64,000 bases of DNA, from contig OZ038323.1 in the NCBI GenBank assembly GCA_964035795.1, positions 1,225,172 through 1,289,171 of the forward strand. Reading direction: 5' to 3'. Under the pieces are notes generated by a model. That model had not been told where the DNA came from. It was given only the letters and a program-made list of their open reading frames with translations, and searched no databases. This stretch comes from Pterobdella sp. o SKG-2022 (lineage: Eukaryota > Annelida > Clitellata > Hirudinida > Piscicolidae). This document shows, one piece after another, positions 12,101 to 22,419 of the stretch. Position 1 is the stretch's first letter. Every line of letters starts with the position of its first letter. Both the position numbers and the translations under genes were made by a program.

Positions 12101-15100
12101 TGACTAATTATTGGTTAAACTTTCTCAAAATCCAATTATTTTTTTTATTAATTAGGGTTATATCTTCAGTATTAAAACAATTTTATTCGAAGTTTCCATT
12201 TGTACTTCATGATATAAAGTTGCCCAAATTTCACTTTGACGGACGTTTATTGAAAAACATTCAATTAAGGCATAATATTTTATGATTATGATGAAGCAAA
12301 AGGAAATATGTTGAATTTATCTTTAATTAATACTATAAAATGTTAAAACTTGAGATACATGTAAATCAACAGAATAAAAGACATAAAAAGTTGTTGATCT
12401 CATATGAGATCAATGGGCACACGTGTTAGCAAATGGGCCTTTTACAGAAAGTACCTTATAATTAGTGGAATTTCAATTTTAAAAAGCAAATAATTACAAA
12501 AAATAGTCAAAAATACAAAAAAATAAACTGTAAATATTAGTTTATATTTATAATTGCGTGATACAAACTTCCATAAAATACTTCGAACACCACACCCTCA
12601 AACAGTTTATTAGGAACAAGCCAATTAGATTTGGCTACAAATTTTGGGCATTGTGCGGTTCTTCAAGCTATTGCTCTAACTGATTTTTATTGTGGTAAAA
12701 ACTTATCAGACCAACGGAAAGACCTACAACTAGGGTCATAAGTTGTTCTTAATATGTTGGATGCGGCAGAAGAACTCCAATCGCACACTGCATTTTTGAC
12801 AACTTTTGCAGCGAACCAAGTTGCTTCGGGTACGGGAAGAGAATGCATAATCTCTGGGAGAAAAGGAACATGTTCGCTGTTTGTCAGCAGAGATTGATTG
12901 ACTAAGAAAACCAAATAATAAAAAATCAATAGTTTTCCAAATTAGAACTTGAAGAGTTGAAATTGTGTTGTGAAGATAAATCTTCTGTGCTTATAGAGAA
13001 GATAGGATGTGAAAGGAATGGAATTGATAGGTTTGGGGATGAGGTGCCTATTGAGAAAGATTCTTTTGAAATGAAAGCCCAAGACGAAGAAAAAATTTTG
13101 GTAAACCGTTTGAATGAAATAAATAAGAATAATAGAACAATATTACCAGCATTAAAAGATATTGATAAAACAAAACTATGCAGCTGTGAAGAAAATAGAT
13201 GATATACTTGGCAAAATAAAAGTGAAAAGCATTACCGAAACTAACAAGCTGAAAAATAGCGGAGCTGTTCTAGTGACTGAAATGGTGGGAATTAAAATTG
13301 GTAAGACAGGAATCAAGAAAGAACCCTGGTGGAAACGTCGATTAGAAGGCCAAATATTGCTTCGATCGTCATCTGCCACACTTCTCATAAAAAAATAGTA
13401 GCACTAATAAAATATCTGAACGAGGTTTCAAATATGCGTCTCCTGCTGTCTGGAACTCTCTACCACCCATCATTAGCCACTTTTAAGTCTCATCTCAAAA
13501 CATATCTCTTTAGACTAGCTTTCAACAATATTTGACACGGGGGCGCCTCAGTTGCTTGCCTTGGCGCTAAATAAATAGTTATTATTACTATTATTATTGA
13601 ATGAAAGATTTGAGAGCTTAGTTGAGTGAATGCACTAATAGAAAATAAGCCAATAAAAGAGAAACTAATACAAAAATAGAAAACTAAGTGAAAAAATTAA
13701 GATATGACCAATGGATAAAGCGGTACCATCAGAACAGACGGTTTAGGAACAACGAAAGTGGTTTCTATAGTCGCTTGAACAGTGAAAATGTACACGTCAC
13801 AAGTGAGATACCGAGAAAAAAAATTTTGGTCAAACTTATGGAGTAAAAATGGCACACATAATGAAAATGCCTAATGGTTAAAAGACTTGAAAACTTCAAT
13901 GAATGGAAAACCAAAACAAGAAGAATTTATTATTGATTCTGGAAAAGTACAAAATGTCTTGTCAAAAATACCAAACTGGAAAGCACCTGGACCAGACGGT
14001 GTACAAGGGTTCTGGCTAAAAAACTTCAAGTCCATGCATCAATGGTTGGTAAAATACCTAGCAGAACGCTACAAAGGAACAACGCCAGCGTGGATGAAAA
14101 AGGGCCGAACGGTTTTGATACAAAAATATAAATCAAAAAAAAACGATTGCAAGCAACTATAAGCTAATTACATGCCTACCATTATTTTGGAAAATATTGA
14201 CAGCGTTACTAACAGATGAGATCTACGCCTTTTTGGAAAACAATCAGTTTCTCCCAGAAAAACAAAAAGGATGCAGAAGAAAAAGCAGAAGAACAGGAGA
14301 TCAGTTATACATAGACAAGATGATACTGAAAGAGGTAAAATGAAAAAGAAAAATCTAGCAATGGGCTGGATTGATTACCAAAAAGCGTTCGATATGCTGC
14401 CCCACTCCAGAATAAGAGACTGCCTTTATTTACTTGGTTTGAATAAAAAACTGATAACCTTCTTGCAATCCACAATGAAAAACTGGCGGGTAGAATTGAC
14501 CTGTAACAATGAAAATCTAGGTGAAGTAGAAACAGAGAGGAATATTCCAAGACTCATTATCTCTACTTTTGTTTGTCATAGCCCTCATTCTTCTAACACA
14601 GATACTGAAAGCTACAAGACATTGTTACAGCTTTGCAAATAAGGAAAAGATCAACCATCTACTCTATATGGATGATCTCAAACTGTATGCCAAAACCGAG
14701 GAAGAACTCGAATCACTAGTACAGACAGTAAGAGTTTTTAGTGAAGATATCGGCATTAAATTCAGTATCGAGAAGTGTTCAATGTTAGTAATGAAAAGAG
14801 GGAAAAAAGTTAATTCAGACAGAATTAAACTTCCCGATGACACAGTAATGAAAGAATACAAGTACCGGGAATATTACAAGCTGACGCTTTACAGAAAAAA
14901 GAAAAGAAAATCGAAGTCTACAATGAATAAAGACGAAGAGTGCGGAAGATTGTTAAGACAAAACTGAATGGAAGGAATATTCTTAAAAGTATTAACACTT
15001 AGGTCATTCATGTTTTTAGATATTCAGCGCCTTTCCTTAGTTGGACAAGGACTGAGCTTCAGTCAATAGATGAGAAAACTAGGATACGCTTAACAATGCA

Positions 15101-17869
15101 TAATGGACTGCACCCACGAAGTGATGTAGATAGGTTATATATACCAAGGAAAGATGGCGGACGAGGACTGGCAAATGCTGAAGATAATGTTATCTGAGCC
15201 AAAATCAGCCTCCAGAATCACATCAAAAAAAACGATAAAAGACTTTTATGTGCAGCTAGAGATGATTTTGAAAACCTAGTCATTGCCACAGTGAAAGATA
15301 TGAAGAAAAATATTCAAGATGAGAGAATAAAAAAATGGAATGAAAAAAGAATGTATGGACAGTTCGTAAGAGATACATCGGCAAAAGTGGACAGAGTTAA
15401 GTTGGAGATGGCTAAGAAGAGGAGATTTGAAAATCCAAACTGAGTCACTTTTATGTGCGGCTCAAAAGCAAGCCTTGAGGACCAATTATCTCAAATTCCA
15501 CATAGATAAAACAGATAACAACCCTCTTGCGTAGGAAGTGCGGCAACAAAGGTGAAACCTTTCAACAGGACCCTGGGCATGACGTTAAAAGGCACCTATC
15601 CAAGGCATGACATTAAAAGGCATCTACGCCCCAACGTTTAGGCCTGCTAGTAGGTGGAGCTGCTACCCTTTCAGGGTAAAAATCTAAACAACCCTTCCCT
15701 GCCATCTAGTAATTCTTTGGGCTTACTAATTTTATCTTGCTTCAAGATAATTTTTTTGGAGAATCCCACAGACTGTTTCATCAGTCTGCTCTCATCAGCA
15801 GGCTAGTTTCCTAGAACAAGCTCTTAATATGCAAAGAAACATCCTAAGACCAACACTAACAGCCTGGTAATGAAGATAGGGTACGTTGCTAACCTAAACG
15901 GCGGAACATGGGCGTAAAAAAAACCGTTCAACACATAATCTGCGAATGTGAGAAGCTGCCTCAAAAAGCGTACAAAAGAAGCCACGACAACGTTGCTAGA
16001 AGACTCCATTAGAAAAATGGATTAAAATGCAATGTAAAGTGGTATGAACATGAGCCAGATAGTGTTGTGGAGAATGATGACATAAAGTTGCTATGGGACT
16101 TCAATAAACAATGTGACGATATGATAGAAGCTCGTCGACCTGACATTGTCGTTTTACACAAGAAAGAGAAAAAATGCTTGATTGTGGATGTTGCTGTACC
16201 TGGAGACTGCAGAATCAATGAAAAAGAAAAAGAAAAAATTGATAAGTATCAGGATCTGCGAAGAGAAGTTAGCAGACTATGGCAGCAAAAGAAAGTGCAT
16301 GTGGTACCGATTGTAATTGGGGTCCTTGGAAGTATAAGCAAGAACTTCATATGCTTTCTCCACCAATTAGAAATTGATACAAATATGGGAGTTGCAAAAA
16401 GCTGCATTAATCGGTACAGCAAGAAGCTTGAAAATAGTTCTGGAGCTGTAGGCAGACTTAGTAAGACTCTGGTCATTAGTTATGACCCGTCTTACAAAAA
16501 TTTTCTCGGAAAAATGCTTGATTTAATAATAATAACAATAATAATAATGGGATCATTAGTACTATTATAGTGATAATTTGTGAAGTGTACAAATAAGAAT
16601 AGAAATAACATTCTTTCAATAAAAAAGTGATTTTTTTGCCTAAAATTTTTTTTTATAACTTTAACGATCTTAGTTAACAAAGACAAGACAAACTGCTTAT
16701 TTGCAGAAATGGAGATTCTTGATTTCAAATAATTTTCAAGTTTGATGAGTCTAGACTCATTCCTCTCAACTAGCATTAATTTTTCATCAAGCACATCGTC
16801 ACACTTTTTTTGAATTAATAATCAGCTTTCTACTGCCTACCTCATATGCACAAAAATTTTAAATGAATGGTGTATATCAAGAATGACCTGCATGACCACA
16901 TATGGAGGAATCCAGGTCTGTGTTTTGATGTTGTCTGCCACTCTTCTCTTCAGTATGTCAAGACCAGCTATGGTGTGGTTGTGATGTAGGGTTTCTTAAA
17001 TACAGTATTGTTTTGATGTGGTGTGATTGTGATGTGGTGTAGTTGTGATGTAGTTTGGTTGTGATGTGATGAAATGTGATGTGAAATCATATAGTATTTA
17101 TTTTTTATTATCAATCTCATCTCCTTTATTGAAAATATTTATTTAAAAAAAAACAAAATTATGTTAAATATTCACAGAGTGGTTGAGGCTGAGAAATAGG
17201 CTGGTGCGGTAGTTTGTTGATGAGGAAAAAAAGAATGTTTCGAACTTTGAATTCATCCACCCACAAAACACCTTCATACCCTATATCCCCTTTGTAACCC
17301 AGACTCTATATGGTTGAATGCATAAATAATTCAGAAAAAAAATGATACTTAAAATATATCTGACACAGAAATGGAATAGATACAGCATGCTTGAAACCTA
17401 CTCTGATTTTCTCTATTAGATCTGATGCCACTCGAAACTTGCCAGCCATGTTTGAAGGCAGACGACTAAGAGTGTATGACGGATCAATTTTTGTCAAAAG
17501 TTTACCTAATGTCATCACCAACACCTCGCTCTTCATCTCTCCCAACTTCTTCACTTCTTCACCCGTCTCTTCATCCCTGTTCACATCACTTTCACGGCAG
17601 AAAAGTTCAGTTGTTAAAATAAGAGTTTTAATTTATTTATTTCAATAAAAATTCTATATTACAGCCAATTTAAATTTTTAAATTTCGAATATCCTTTAAT
17701 TTTATTAAAACCCTCATTTTTATCAAAAACGCCCCTTTAAAGATGAAAAAACAAAATTCAAAAAATTTGCTTGACAAAAAGCTAGAACTCAAAACTGTAA
17801 AAATTGAAAAGTAACTGACCATCCTAGTGTTTTGAGGGTTTCAAAAATAATAGAATCGGCTTCTTCCAT
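6200..17869 (-). CDS. CCDC22: CCDC22 orthologue (partial; at least nine exons)
   Basis: CCDC22 is a subunit of the CCC (COMMD/CCDC22/CCDC93) complex, which works with Retriever in endosomal cargo recycling. Minus-strand exons: 17869-17820 (starts MEEADSIIFETLKTLG), 17576-17402 (LTKIDPSYTLSRLPSNMAGK), 17305-17176 (LGYKGDIGYEGVLW), 16967-16897 (ADNIKTQTWIPPYV), 10483-10311, 8497-8270, 7057-6938 (MKVLKLLPCSQEAVDQLQ), 6586-6470 and 6301-6200 (ends NEALHKQL). The first four form the NN-CH domain and join in phase; the last five form acidic and coiled-coil parts. Exons 6586-6470 and 6301-6200 encode 73 residues, the spacing I recall for human CCDC22 between its LQ and KQL blocks. The exons at 10483 and 8497 are weaker; others between 16897 and 10483 may be missed. 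The 3' end after KQL was not found: it lies beyond the left edge or is lost among LINEs. Introns are packed with transposons. Confidence 0.85.
6664..6815. repeat. Long hairpin (inverted repeat) in CCDC22 intron
   Basis: The left arm contains CTTTTCGTAAGACAAACTTA then CATTATCAAGTGA; the right arm is its reverse complement (TTGATAATGTAAGTTTG then TCTTACGAAAAG), with matching outer parts (AAGTATT and AATACTT). A 20-base unit with ATCAAGTGATGAATTCACTT is duplicated at the centre. It lies between CCDC22 exons 7057-6938 and 6586-6470. No coding capacity; probably a fold-back/MITE-type element. Confidence 0.85.
7190..7650 (+). mobile_element. LINE 3' end: RT C-terminus plus tail
   Basis: One open frame reads ERLYAACVKSVMVYGSETW, DKMMIGWMCNVSLKDGRSS and RLRWFGHVTRMD, the standard C-terminal block of CR1/RTE-like RT ORFs, and is followed about 80 bases later by the ATGGAAACAGACGC...GATGATGATG tail. 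It lies in a CCDC22 intron on the opposite strand. The 5' part is missing. Confidence 0.8.
7911..7968 (+). repeat. Dispersed ~55-bp repeat, copy 1
   Basis: ATAATCTAGGCCATGTACTG, then CCAACCCCAGTTACTGGGGC and ATGTACAACAGT, recurs with a few substitutions at 9706-9760. It contains a small stem (CCCCAGTTACTGGGG). Probably part of a dispersed element next to the LINE fragments on either side. Confidence 0.6.
8590..8775 (+). mobile_element. tRNA-derived SINE, copy 1
   Basis: The head has a good RNA polymerase III A box (TAGCTCAATGG, 8600-8610) and B box (GGTTCAATCC, 8643-8652) in a tRNA-like arrangement. A unique body follows with TTAGCACCTGTTCAACAGTG and an A/T-rich tail. A second copy lies inverted at about 33820-34005 with most of the same body. 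It sits in the intron between CCDC22 exons 10483-10311 and 8497-8270. Confidence 0.85.
8790..9640 (-). mobile_element. LINE RT domain fragment (minus)
   Basis: Reading minus: PSGVVSEMLESASPSGASII near 9570, then INDMQCGLMQGRGTTDAIFI, LYLAFIDLEKAFDRVPREVI and ILYVDDFMVSAQSMDELLVK, i.e. RT palm motifs through catalytic YVDD, with stops between. The wording fits the same LINE family as the opposite-strand C-terminal fragment at 7190-7650. It lies in a CCDC22 intron. Confidence 0.85.
9641..10310. other. CCDC22 intron with a second ~55-bp repeat
   Basis: Positions 9706-9760 hold copy 2 of the 55-bp repeat seen at 7911. The minus strand of 9780-9880 reads ELASKFFTEVTEAASSYVC, which I cannot place. 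No exon of CCDC22 was found here. Confidence 0.45.
10484..11384. other. CCDC22 intron, AT-rich
   Basis: Mostly A/T with one GC-richer patch (10780-10870) whose minus strand encodes a Pro/Thr-rich run (TTPVQAPPPLHTTAPPPGPP). That could be an unrecognised CCDC22 exon but lacks a convincing acceptor. Confidence 0.3.
11385..12025. repeat. ~640-bp near-palindrome (fold-back element)
   Basis: The left end TTTTTTACGTCGAATAATGG is mirrored at the right end CCATTATTCGACGTAAAAAA. Inner matches include AACTTGGAAAAAGCAAAAAG against its complement near 11665 and GAAACAACTTATTTT against AAATAAGTTGTTTC. The arms are about 300 bases with a short central spacer near 11700-11735. The sequence AAGCTAACATATA occurs on both sides (11328 and 12030). 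No coding. It lies in the large CCDC22 intron. Confidence 0.9.
12590..12900 (+). pseudogene. piggyBac-type transposase remnant
   Basis: Shifted plus frames read NKPIRFGYKFWALCGSS, then FYCGKNLSDQRKDLQLGS, VVLNMLDAAEELQSHTAF and an FDNF-like piece. This follows the FGYKxWxLC...YxGK...LGSxVVxxL...HxxFFDNFFTS order of the piggyBac catalytic domain. Frameshifts and a stop break it. No terminal repeats were identified. Confidence 0.7.
12957..16560 (+). mobile_element. R4/Dong-like LINE with C-terminal REL endonuclease, decayed
   Basis: Order along the plus strand: a basic N-terminal part with KKEPWWKRRLEGQI (13318), NWKAPGPDGVQGFWLKNF (13975), PAWMKKGRTVLIQKYKSKKN, MGWIDYQKAFDMLPHSRIRD (14361), YMDDLKLYAKTEEELESLVQ (14667, catalytic YMDD), LYIPRKDGGRGLANAE (15139), HIICECEKLPQKAYKRSHDN (15931) and EARRPDIVVLHKKEKKCLIV with DVAVPGD (16120-16205). 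The last is the PD-(D/E)xK restriction-like endonuclease typical of R2/R4/NeSL elements. An AATAAT-repeat tail ends it near 16550. Stops and shifts, plus a foreign insertion at 13395-13600, make it inactive. It lies in the large CCDC22 intron on the opposite strand. Confidence 0.85.
13395..13600 (+). mobile_element. L2/CR1-like LINE 3' fragment inserted in the R4-like LINE
   Basis: ERGFKYASPAVWNSLPPIIS followed (after a shift) by TFKSHLKTYLFRLAFNNI is the signature end of L2/CR1-type RT ORFs. It is followed by GCGCTAAATAAATAG and ATT repeats, a typical 3' tail. Host LINE sequence resumes after about 13600, so this copy landed inside it. Confidence 0.75.
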
Positions 17870-18009
17870 TTTAAATTGATACCGATTTAAAAGTGCAATG
17901 AAATATAAGAACTTAGTACAACACTTGTCTGAGACTTAGCTCAAATTTTAGAAGTAATTTTTTAATTTTTAAAAATAAAACGAAAAATTTTTTCATTTTT
18001 CAAAAAAAG

Positions 18010-18800
18010 TTTTGTATATTTTTTTTGTCAGTGGCAGTTGTTTTTATTTTATGCAAATCTTCCAGGTTTTTTGAAGAACGGAGACTATAGTGTTTTTTGT
18101 TCGGCTTCAGAATGGTTTGTTTGGAGCGTGGATGTATGAGTCAATTGATGTTTGCGTAGGCGAGTCTAGACTCAATATTAGTATGTGTCCTAGTAAGATT
18201 AGTCTTCTGTTTTTTATTGTGGATCTGAGTTTTTTTAACTTTTTTTGCAATATAATTCATCATTTGTGATTATTTTTGGCCAAAAAATGCCTATGACTTT
18301 CTGCAGAAGACATCTGTGGAATGCGTCCAACTTGTTTTCACCTGTTTTCATCAATGATCACGTGCCACAATTGGGAAGCAATATTAGAAAAATATACGCA
18401 TTGAACATTCTGTTTTTTTTTTGACTAATTTTGGTTTTGTGCCACATTATTCATAGTTTGTTCATGGAAACCAGTCAGCGCTTTTATGTGGGAAATTTCT
18501 TTATCCATGCCCCAAGTTTTTTGTCGTTATGTCCTCAAAGTTGGCAGCTGTCAGTGCAGTTGTTTTTGCTTCTTGAAAATTGATTTTGAAATTTTATGAG
18601 GCCATTTGTTTTTTGATATTTCTGATATAACAAAAGGTTTCTCAGTTACGAAATTTATGTCATCTGCGTAGATTAGTTTTTTTCCACCTAGTTGGTCTGG
18701 GAGTCGAGATATTGCTTTCTTTAGATATATACAAAACAGTCCATCTTTCTCCCCTTTCAAAATTATTTCCATCCACCTTTATTTCTTTTAATTTATTTCT
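18010..18800 (-). mobile_element. LINE RT C-terminal half (minus)
   Basis: Minus frames read ISRLPDQLGGKKLIYADDIN (catalytic YADD) near 18680, then a long tail ending with RSTIKNRRLILLGHILIL near 18200 and [16 protein letters not shown]. This is the RT core through thumb of an RTE-like LINE. Stops and frameshifts are present. It lies just upstream of the CCDC22 start codon (17869). Confidence 0.7.
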
Positions 18801-19640
18801 TTTGTCCAAGTTTTGTCTCTTGCTCATCTCTCCTTCTTGTTTCATTCACACTAAGATTCTGTAACTCTCAACCCAACTCTTCTTTTTTCGAACGTCAATC
18901 TTTTTTCCCTTCACAATATCGAAGATTTCTCTATTCACACTATTATCACCCATATCTCTTTCTTTTCACATCCACGTCACTCCTTTCTTCATTTTCTTCT
19001 TTTTTAAGCATTTTTCTCTTTCATCAGCATCCCTTCCCTGGTTTTTTCAGCCCATCCCTTCTTTCACATTTTTTTCTTTTATCTTTGCTCACGCCAATTT
19101 TTTATCTTTTTTTTTTTCAATTTCACCCACACTACTATCTTGCATCTACACACCCTTTTTTCTCTTTTATACCTCACCTTTTTCAATGATTTTTCTTCAT
19201 CTCTTCCTAATTCTTCATTCACGCACCTTTTCTTCATAATTTTTCACTCACTTTTTCTTAGTCACCCGATACCTAGGTTGTGATTATAACAATAAGTTGT
19301 GCTCACAAACCTTTTTGCTCGGAACCTCTTAAGTTTCGAGAACAATTCAGTGGGTTGACATAACCTACCTTTCTGACACAACCCAGGTCTTAGACACAAC
19401 CTAGATCTCGGGCAAAACTTAGTTTCTAGGCCCTATGTTATGTAATTTGAAGGACTTCTATAGCGCTTTTTACGCATCGTTTAGAGGCGCTTTGTTATGA
19501 AATGCTTATGGAAGTTTTCAGATTTAAAAAAAATAGGATAGGAAAAAGATTTGAGATTCGGAGAAAGAGTTTCAGAAAAATGAACCAGAAAAAGAGAAAG
19601 AAGTTTTAGCGTAAGAATCAGAGGGAGAGATAATGAAGAG
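18801..19640. other. Pyrimidine-rich low-complexity stretch
   Basis: 18845-19260 is strongly C/T-rich on the plus strand with no coding. 19270-19450 repeats units like ACACAACCTAG and GACACAACCCAGG imperfectly. Nothing else recognised. Confidence 0.5.
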
Positions 19641-19917
19641 CTTAGAGCGGGCCAGCATGTTTAGGAGATAGTAAGAATTTAGAAAGATAATCAAGTGAAA
19701 TAAAATGAGAGATATTATGTATCAAAAAACAGATTTGAAATAAGAGCGAATATGAAGAAGTAGCCAGTGAAGATTGATGAGATAGAGAGATATGAAAAAA
19801 TTTAAGAAAGAGTATGAGAGACCAGGCGTGCAGCAGAGTTGAAAGCTTTAGTGAGAGGGTAAAGGGTAAATTTAGAAAGATTATAGTATAGAGTTGCAGT
19901 AACCAAGATGAGAAAAG
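19640..19917 (-). mobile_element. L2/CR1-like LINE RT C-terminal fragment (minus)
   Basis: Minus frames read HLGYCNSILYNLSKFTLYPL, KAFNSAARLVSHTLS and LLFQICFLIHNISHFISLDY. These correspond to the LDYCNSLLYGL...QNSAARLV...FKIxLLTYKxLH block of L2/CR1-type elements. It ends at the assembly gap. Confidence 0.75.
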
Positions 19918-20117
19918 NNNNNNNNNNNNNNNNNNNNNNNNNNNNNNNNNNNNNNNNNNNNNNNNNNNNNNNNNNNNNNNNNNNNNNNNNNNNNNNNNNN
20001 NNNNNNNNNNNNNNNNNNNNNNNNNNNNNNNNNNNNNNNNNNNNNNNNNNNNNNNNNNNNNNNNNNNNNNNNNNNNNNNNNNNNNNNNNNNNNNNNNNNN
20101 NNNNNNNNNNNNNNNNN
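19918..20117. other. Assembly gap (200 N)
   Basis: A run of exactly 200 N. Two unrelated retroelement fragments abut its sides, so a misjoin is possible. Confidence 1.
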
Positions 20118-22409
20118 AAGAGCGGGTAGCGTCCCAGATGAGGCATTTGCCAGCCTTATAAGGGAAAATGGTAAGCCCATCAGGCCGTTTGCCGTTTCCT
20201 CTGTCAAGGCCTACTGGTTCAAGCTGACTGGGAAATCCACCTTTGTTTAAGGCACGTTTGATTAAATCGTTCAGTGCGGAATGTCTAGAAATACGTCCAG
20301 CACTTAATTTGCAGGATAACGGATGTCTGCCAAGAACGTCTATTTGAGCTTCACAACGACATTTGTGCGGCGAGCATAAAAGCAATCCAAGACGGAGGGA
20401 TATTGCAATTCTGAAAGATTCGTCGTCTAGAAGCCCGCCCGTTGCCGAGTTTGGCAAACAGTTCAGTCAAGCACGGGAGCAATTTTGAGAAGAAAAAACT
20501 AAGGAAGCAAGTTTGTGTTGGCTTAAAGTTTTTTCCAATTGGCTATAAAACACTTTACACATAGATTCATCCCAATTGCGTTGGAATTCAGGGTTGGAGG
20601 GGATCTGAAGATCTTTTTCAACCCAGGCTTCTGTCGCTGCAAAGAAATCGACCTCTGACCGGTGTCCGTTAGTGTTATTGAGAACATCAGAGATCAAAGA
20701 CCGACATGCCACACGTGAGGAGAGGTAAGCTGGAAGTGCAAAATCGAAGGGTGAACGAAGACCAATTCCACCATGTCTAACCGGAAGTTTTGCTTGCAGC
20801 CAGCCTGTGTCATCAAAATTAATATTTCCAATTTTGGCGGCTCCTTCCCCAAGCGTTTGCTCATATTTTTTTAGAAGCGCATGTTAGTGATAGCTAGGGG
20901 AGCATCTTAAAATGAAAAGAAGTTTGGGTATAGCCAGACAATTTTTAAGGAGGAAAAATGCTTGATGGGCACTTAGGTATGACAGTCTATCAATCATTTT
21001 CAGGTATTATTTGGTCCTTACAGAAAAGTTCGCTTTGCTGTTGCTAAGCGAGCCGAGCTAGGTTGTAAACAGAAGGGGCAAGGTGATGACATACTTCGAG
21101 AAGATGATCGCGGCGAACGGCGTTAAACGTGTTTTTCATATCGAGCTTAATCTGAATACTTTTAGAAAGGGTTGTTCTGATTAGCAGAAATATAGTCACG
21201 AATGGAGTGGACGGCCCCTTCACATCCATTGCGACTTAATTGGACTGGTCGGAGCTCGTTGCTAAGGTCATTGACGACCCTACGGGAAATGATTTTGGAT
21301 GCTAGTCTACGAAACCCATTGCCGACTGCGATGAGACGAATACCACCATCTTTTTTTCGAAGAGCGGTCAGGTTAGCGGCAAAAATTAGTTGCGAGCATA
21401 GATAGGGAGATTGCCACTTAATAATATATTGCACATGTTAGATGAAGAATTTAATAATTTCCTACCAGCTTCAAATGTGATAGACGAAGTGAGATTCTGC
21501 AAGCGTCCGGGCCTTAAACCATCTAATCCAGCACTACTGTTAGGAGGAAAAGACCTCAAGGCTGCAAGAACCTCGTTTGGATTAGTAGTAGGCAGATCAT
21601 CACATAAAAGAGATGGGCGAAAATCAGAAGAAGTAGGTGGATGTTTAAAACGAAGAGCATCCATGACTTCAGAGGTAGGGTTGATAATCGTATCGTCTGA
21701 CACGACTACAAGGACAGCTGCGGAAACATCACCTTCGATCAATTTAGCGTTAACGCGTTTGCACAACTGAGTTTTTCCATCTAAAGCACCAGAAAATGGC
21801 TTCACGAAACGTGCGAGTTGGTGTCTTGTCAGAGACCCTGATTGGCGAAAAACAGCAATGTTGATTCTTATTATAGAATTGAAAAAGGTTTGGCTTAGAG
21901 GCACTGTCGGGGTTACGTGGGACAGCCAAAATGAGTTTGGCGAAATTGAAAAGTTTCTCCCAATTCAAAGAATTATTCGGGTCATTCAACGCGCCATCAA
22001 TTGTCTCGACGAGGGTTTCTGCAACTAAGACTCGTGATCCCTTAGGTATCATGAGCAGTATGCGGTATCCCTGCAAGAAACGTGATGATGAAATTACGGT
22101 GTCGCTGGAAGATTTGCCGAAGGTTGTGACCTGAGTCTGATTTTCAGATGATATTGGAAGGTTACAAATAGGCAAGTTGGTGCAATTTGAACACATCCAA
22201 GTAGTCAGGCTGGCAGAAGTAATTTTGGACAACTTAGGGGAAACGCATGTTAAATGAAAATATTGGTGGCAAAAAGAGCAATCTCTGCCTGGTTTTCTCC
22301 CATTTGTTTTGCCACATGTGCCAAACTGTTCTTCTTTGATTGAAATGGTGTGTGTAGAAGAGTTTTGGTGAGTTTTCAGCACTGCGCGGTCTTTTGTCGT
22401 TGGCGCCAT
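20118..22409 (-). mobile_element. PHD-finger reverse-transcriptase retroelement (minus), decayed
   Basis: The ORF begins near 22409 and soon encodes a Cys/His cluster CGKTNGRKPGRDCSFCHQYF, HLTCVSP then WMCSNC, matching a PHD-type zinc finger. RT blocks follow: PPNSSAGLDGLRPGRLQNL (21550), GGIRLIAVGNGFRRLASKII (21320) and IKLDMKNTFNAVRRDHLLE (21130). The YxDD block is absent, so an internal deletion near 20950-21040 is likely. The C-terminal part has HKCRCEAQIDVLGRHPLSC (20350) and KRPDGLTIFPYKAGKCLIWD (20180), a zinc-knuckle plus restriction-like endonuclease pattern. The end is lost in the N gap. Such PHD-carrying RT elements are known from molluscs and annelids; the clade is not assigned. 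Confidence 0.8.
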
Positions 22410-22419
22410 ATTGCTTTTA

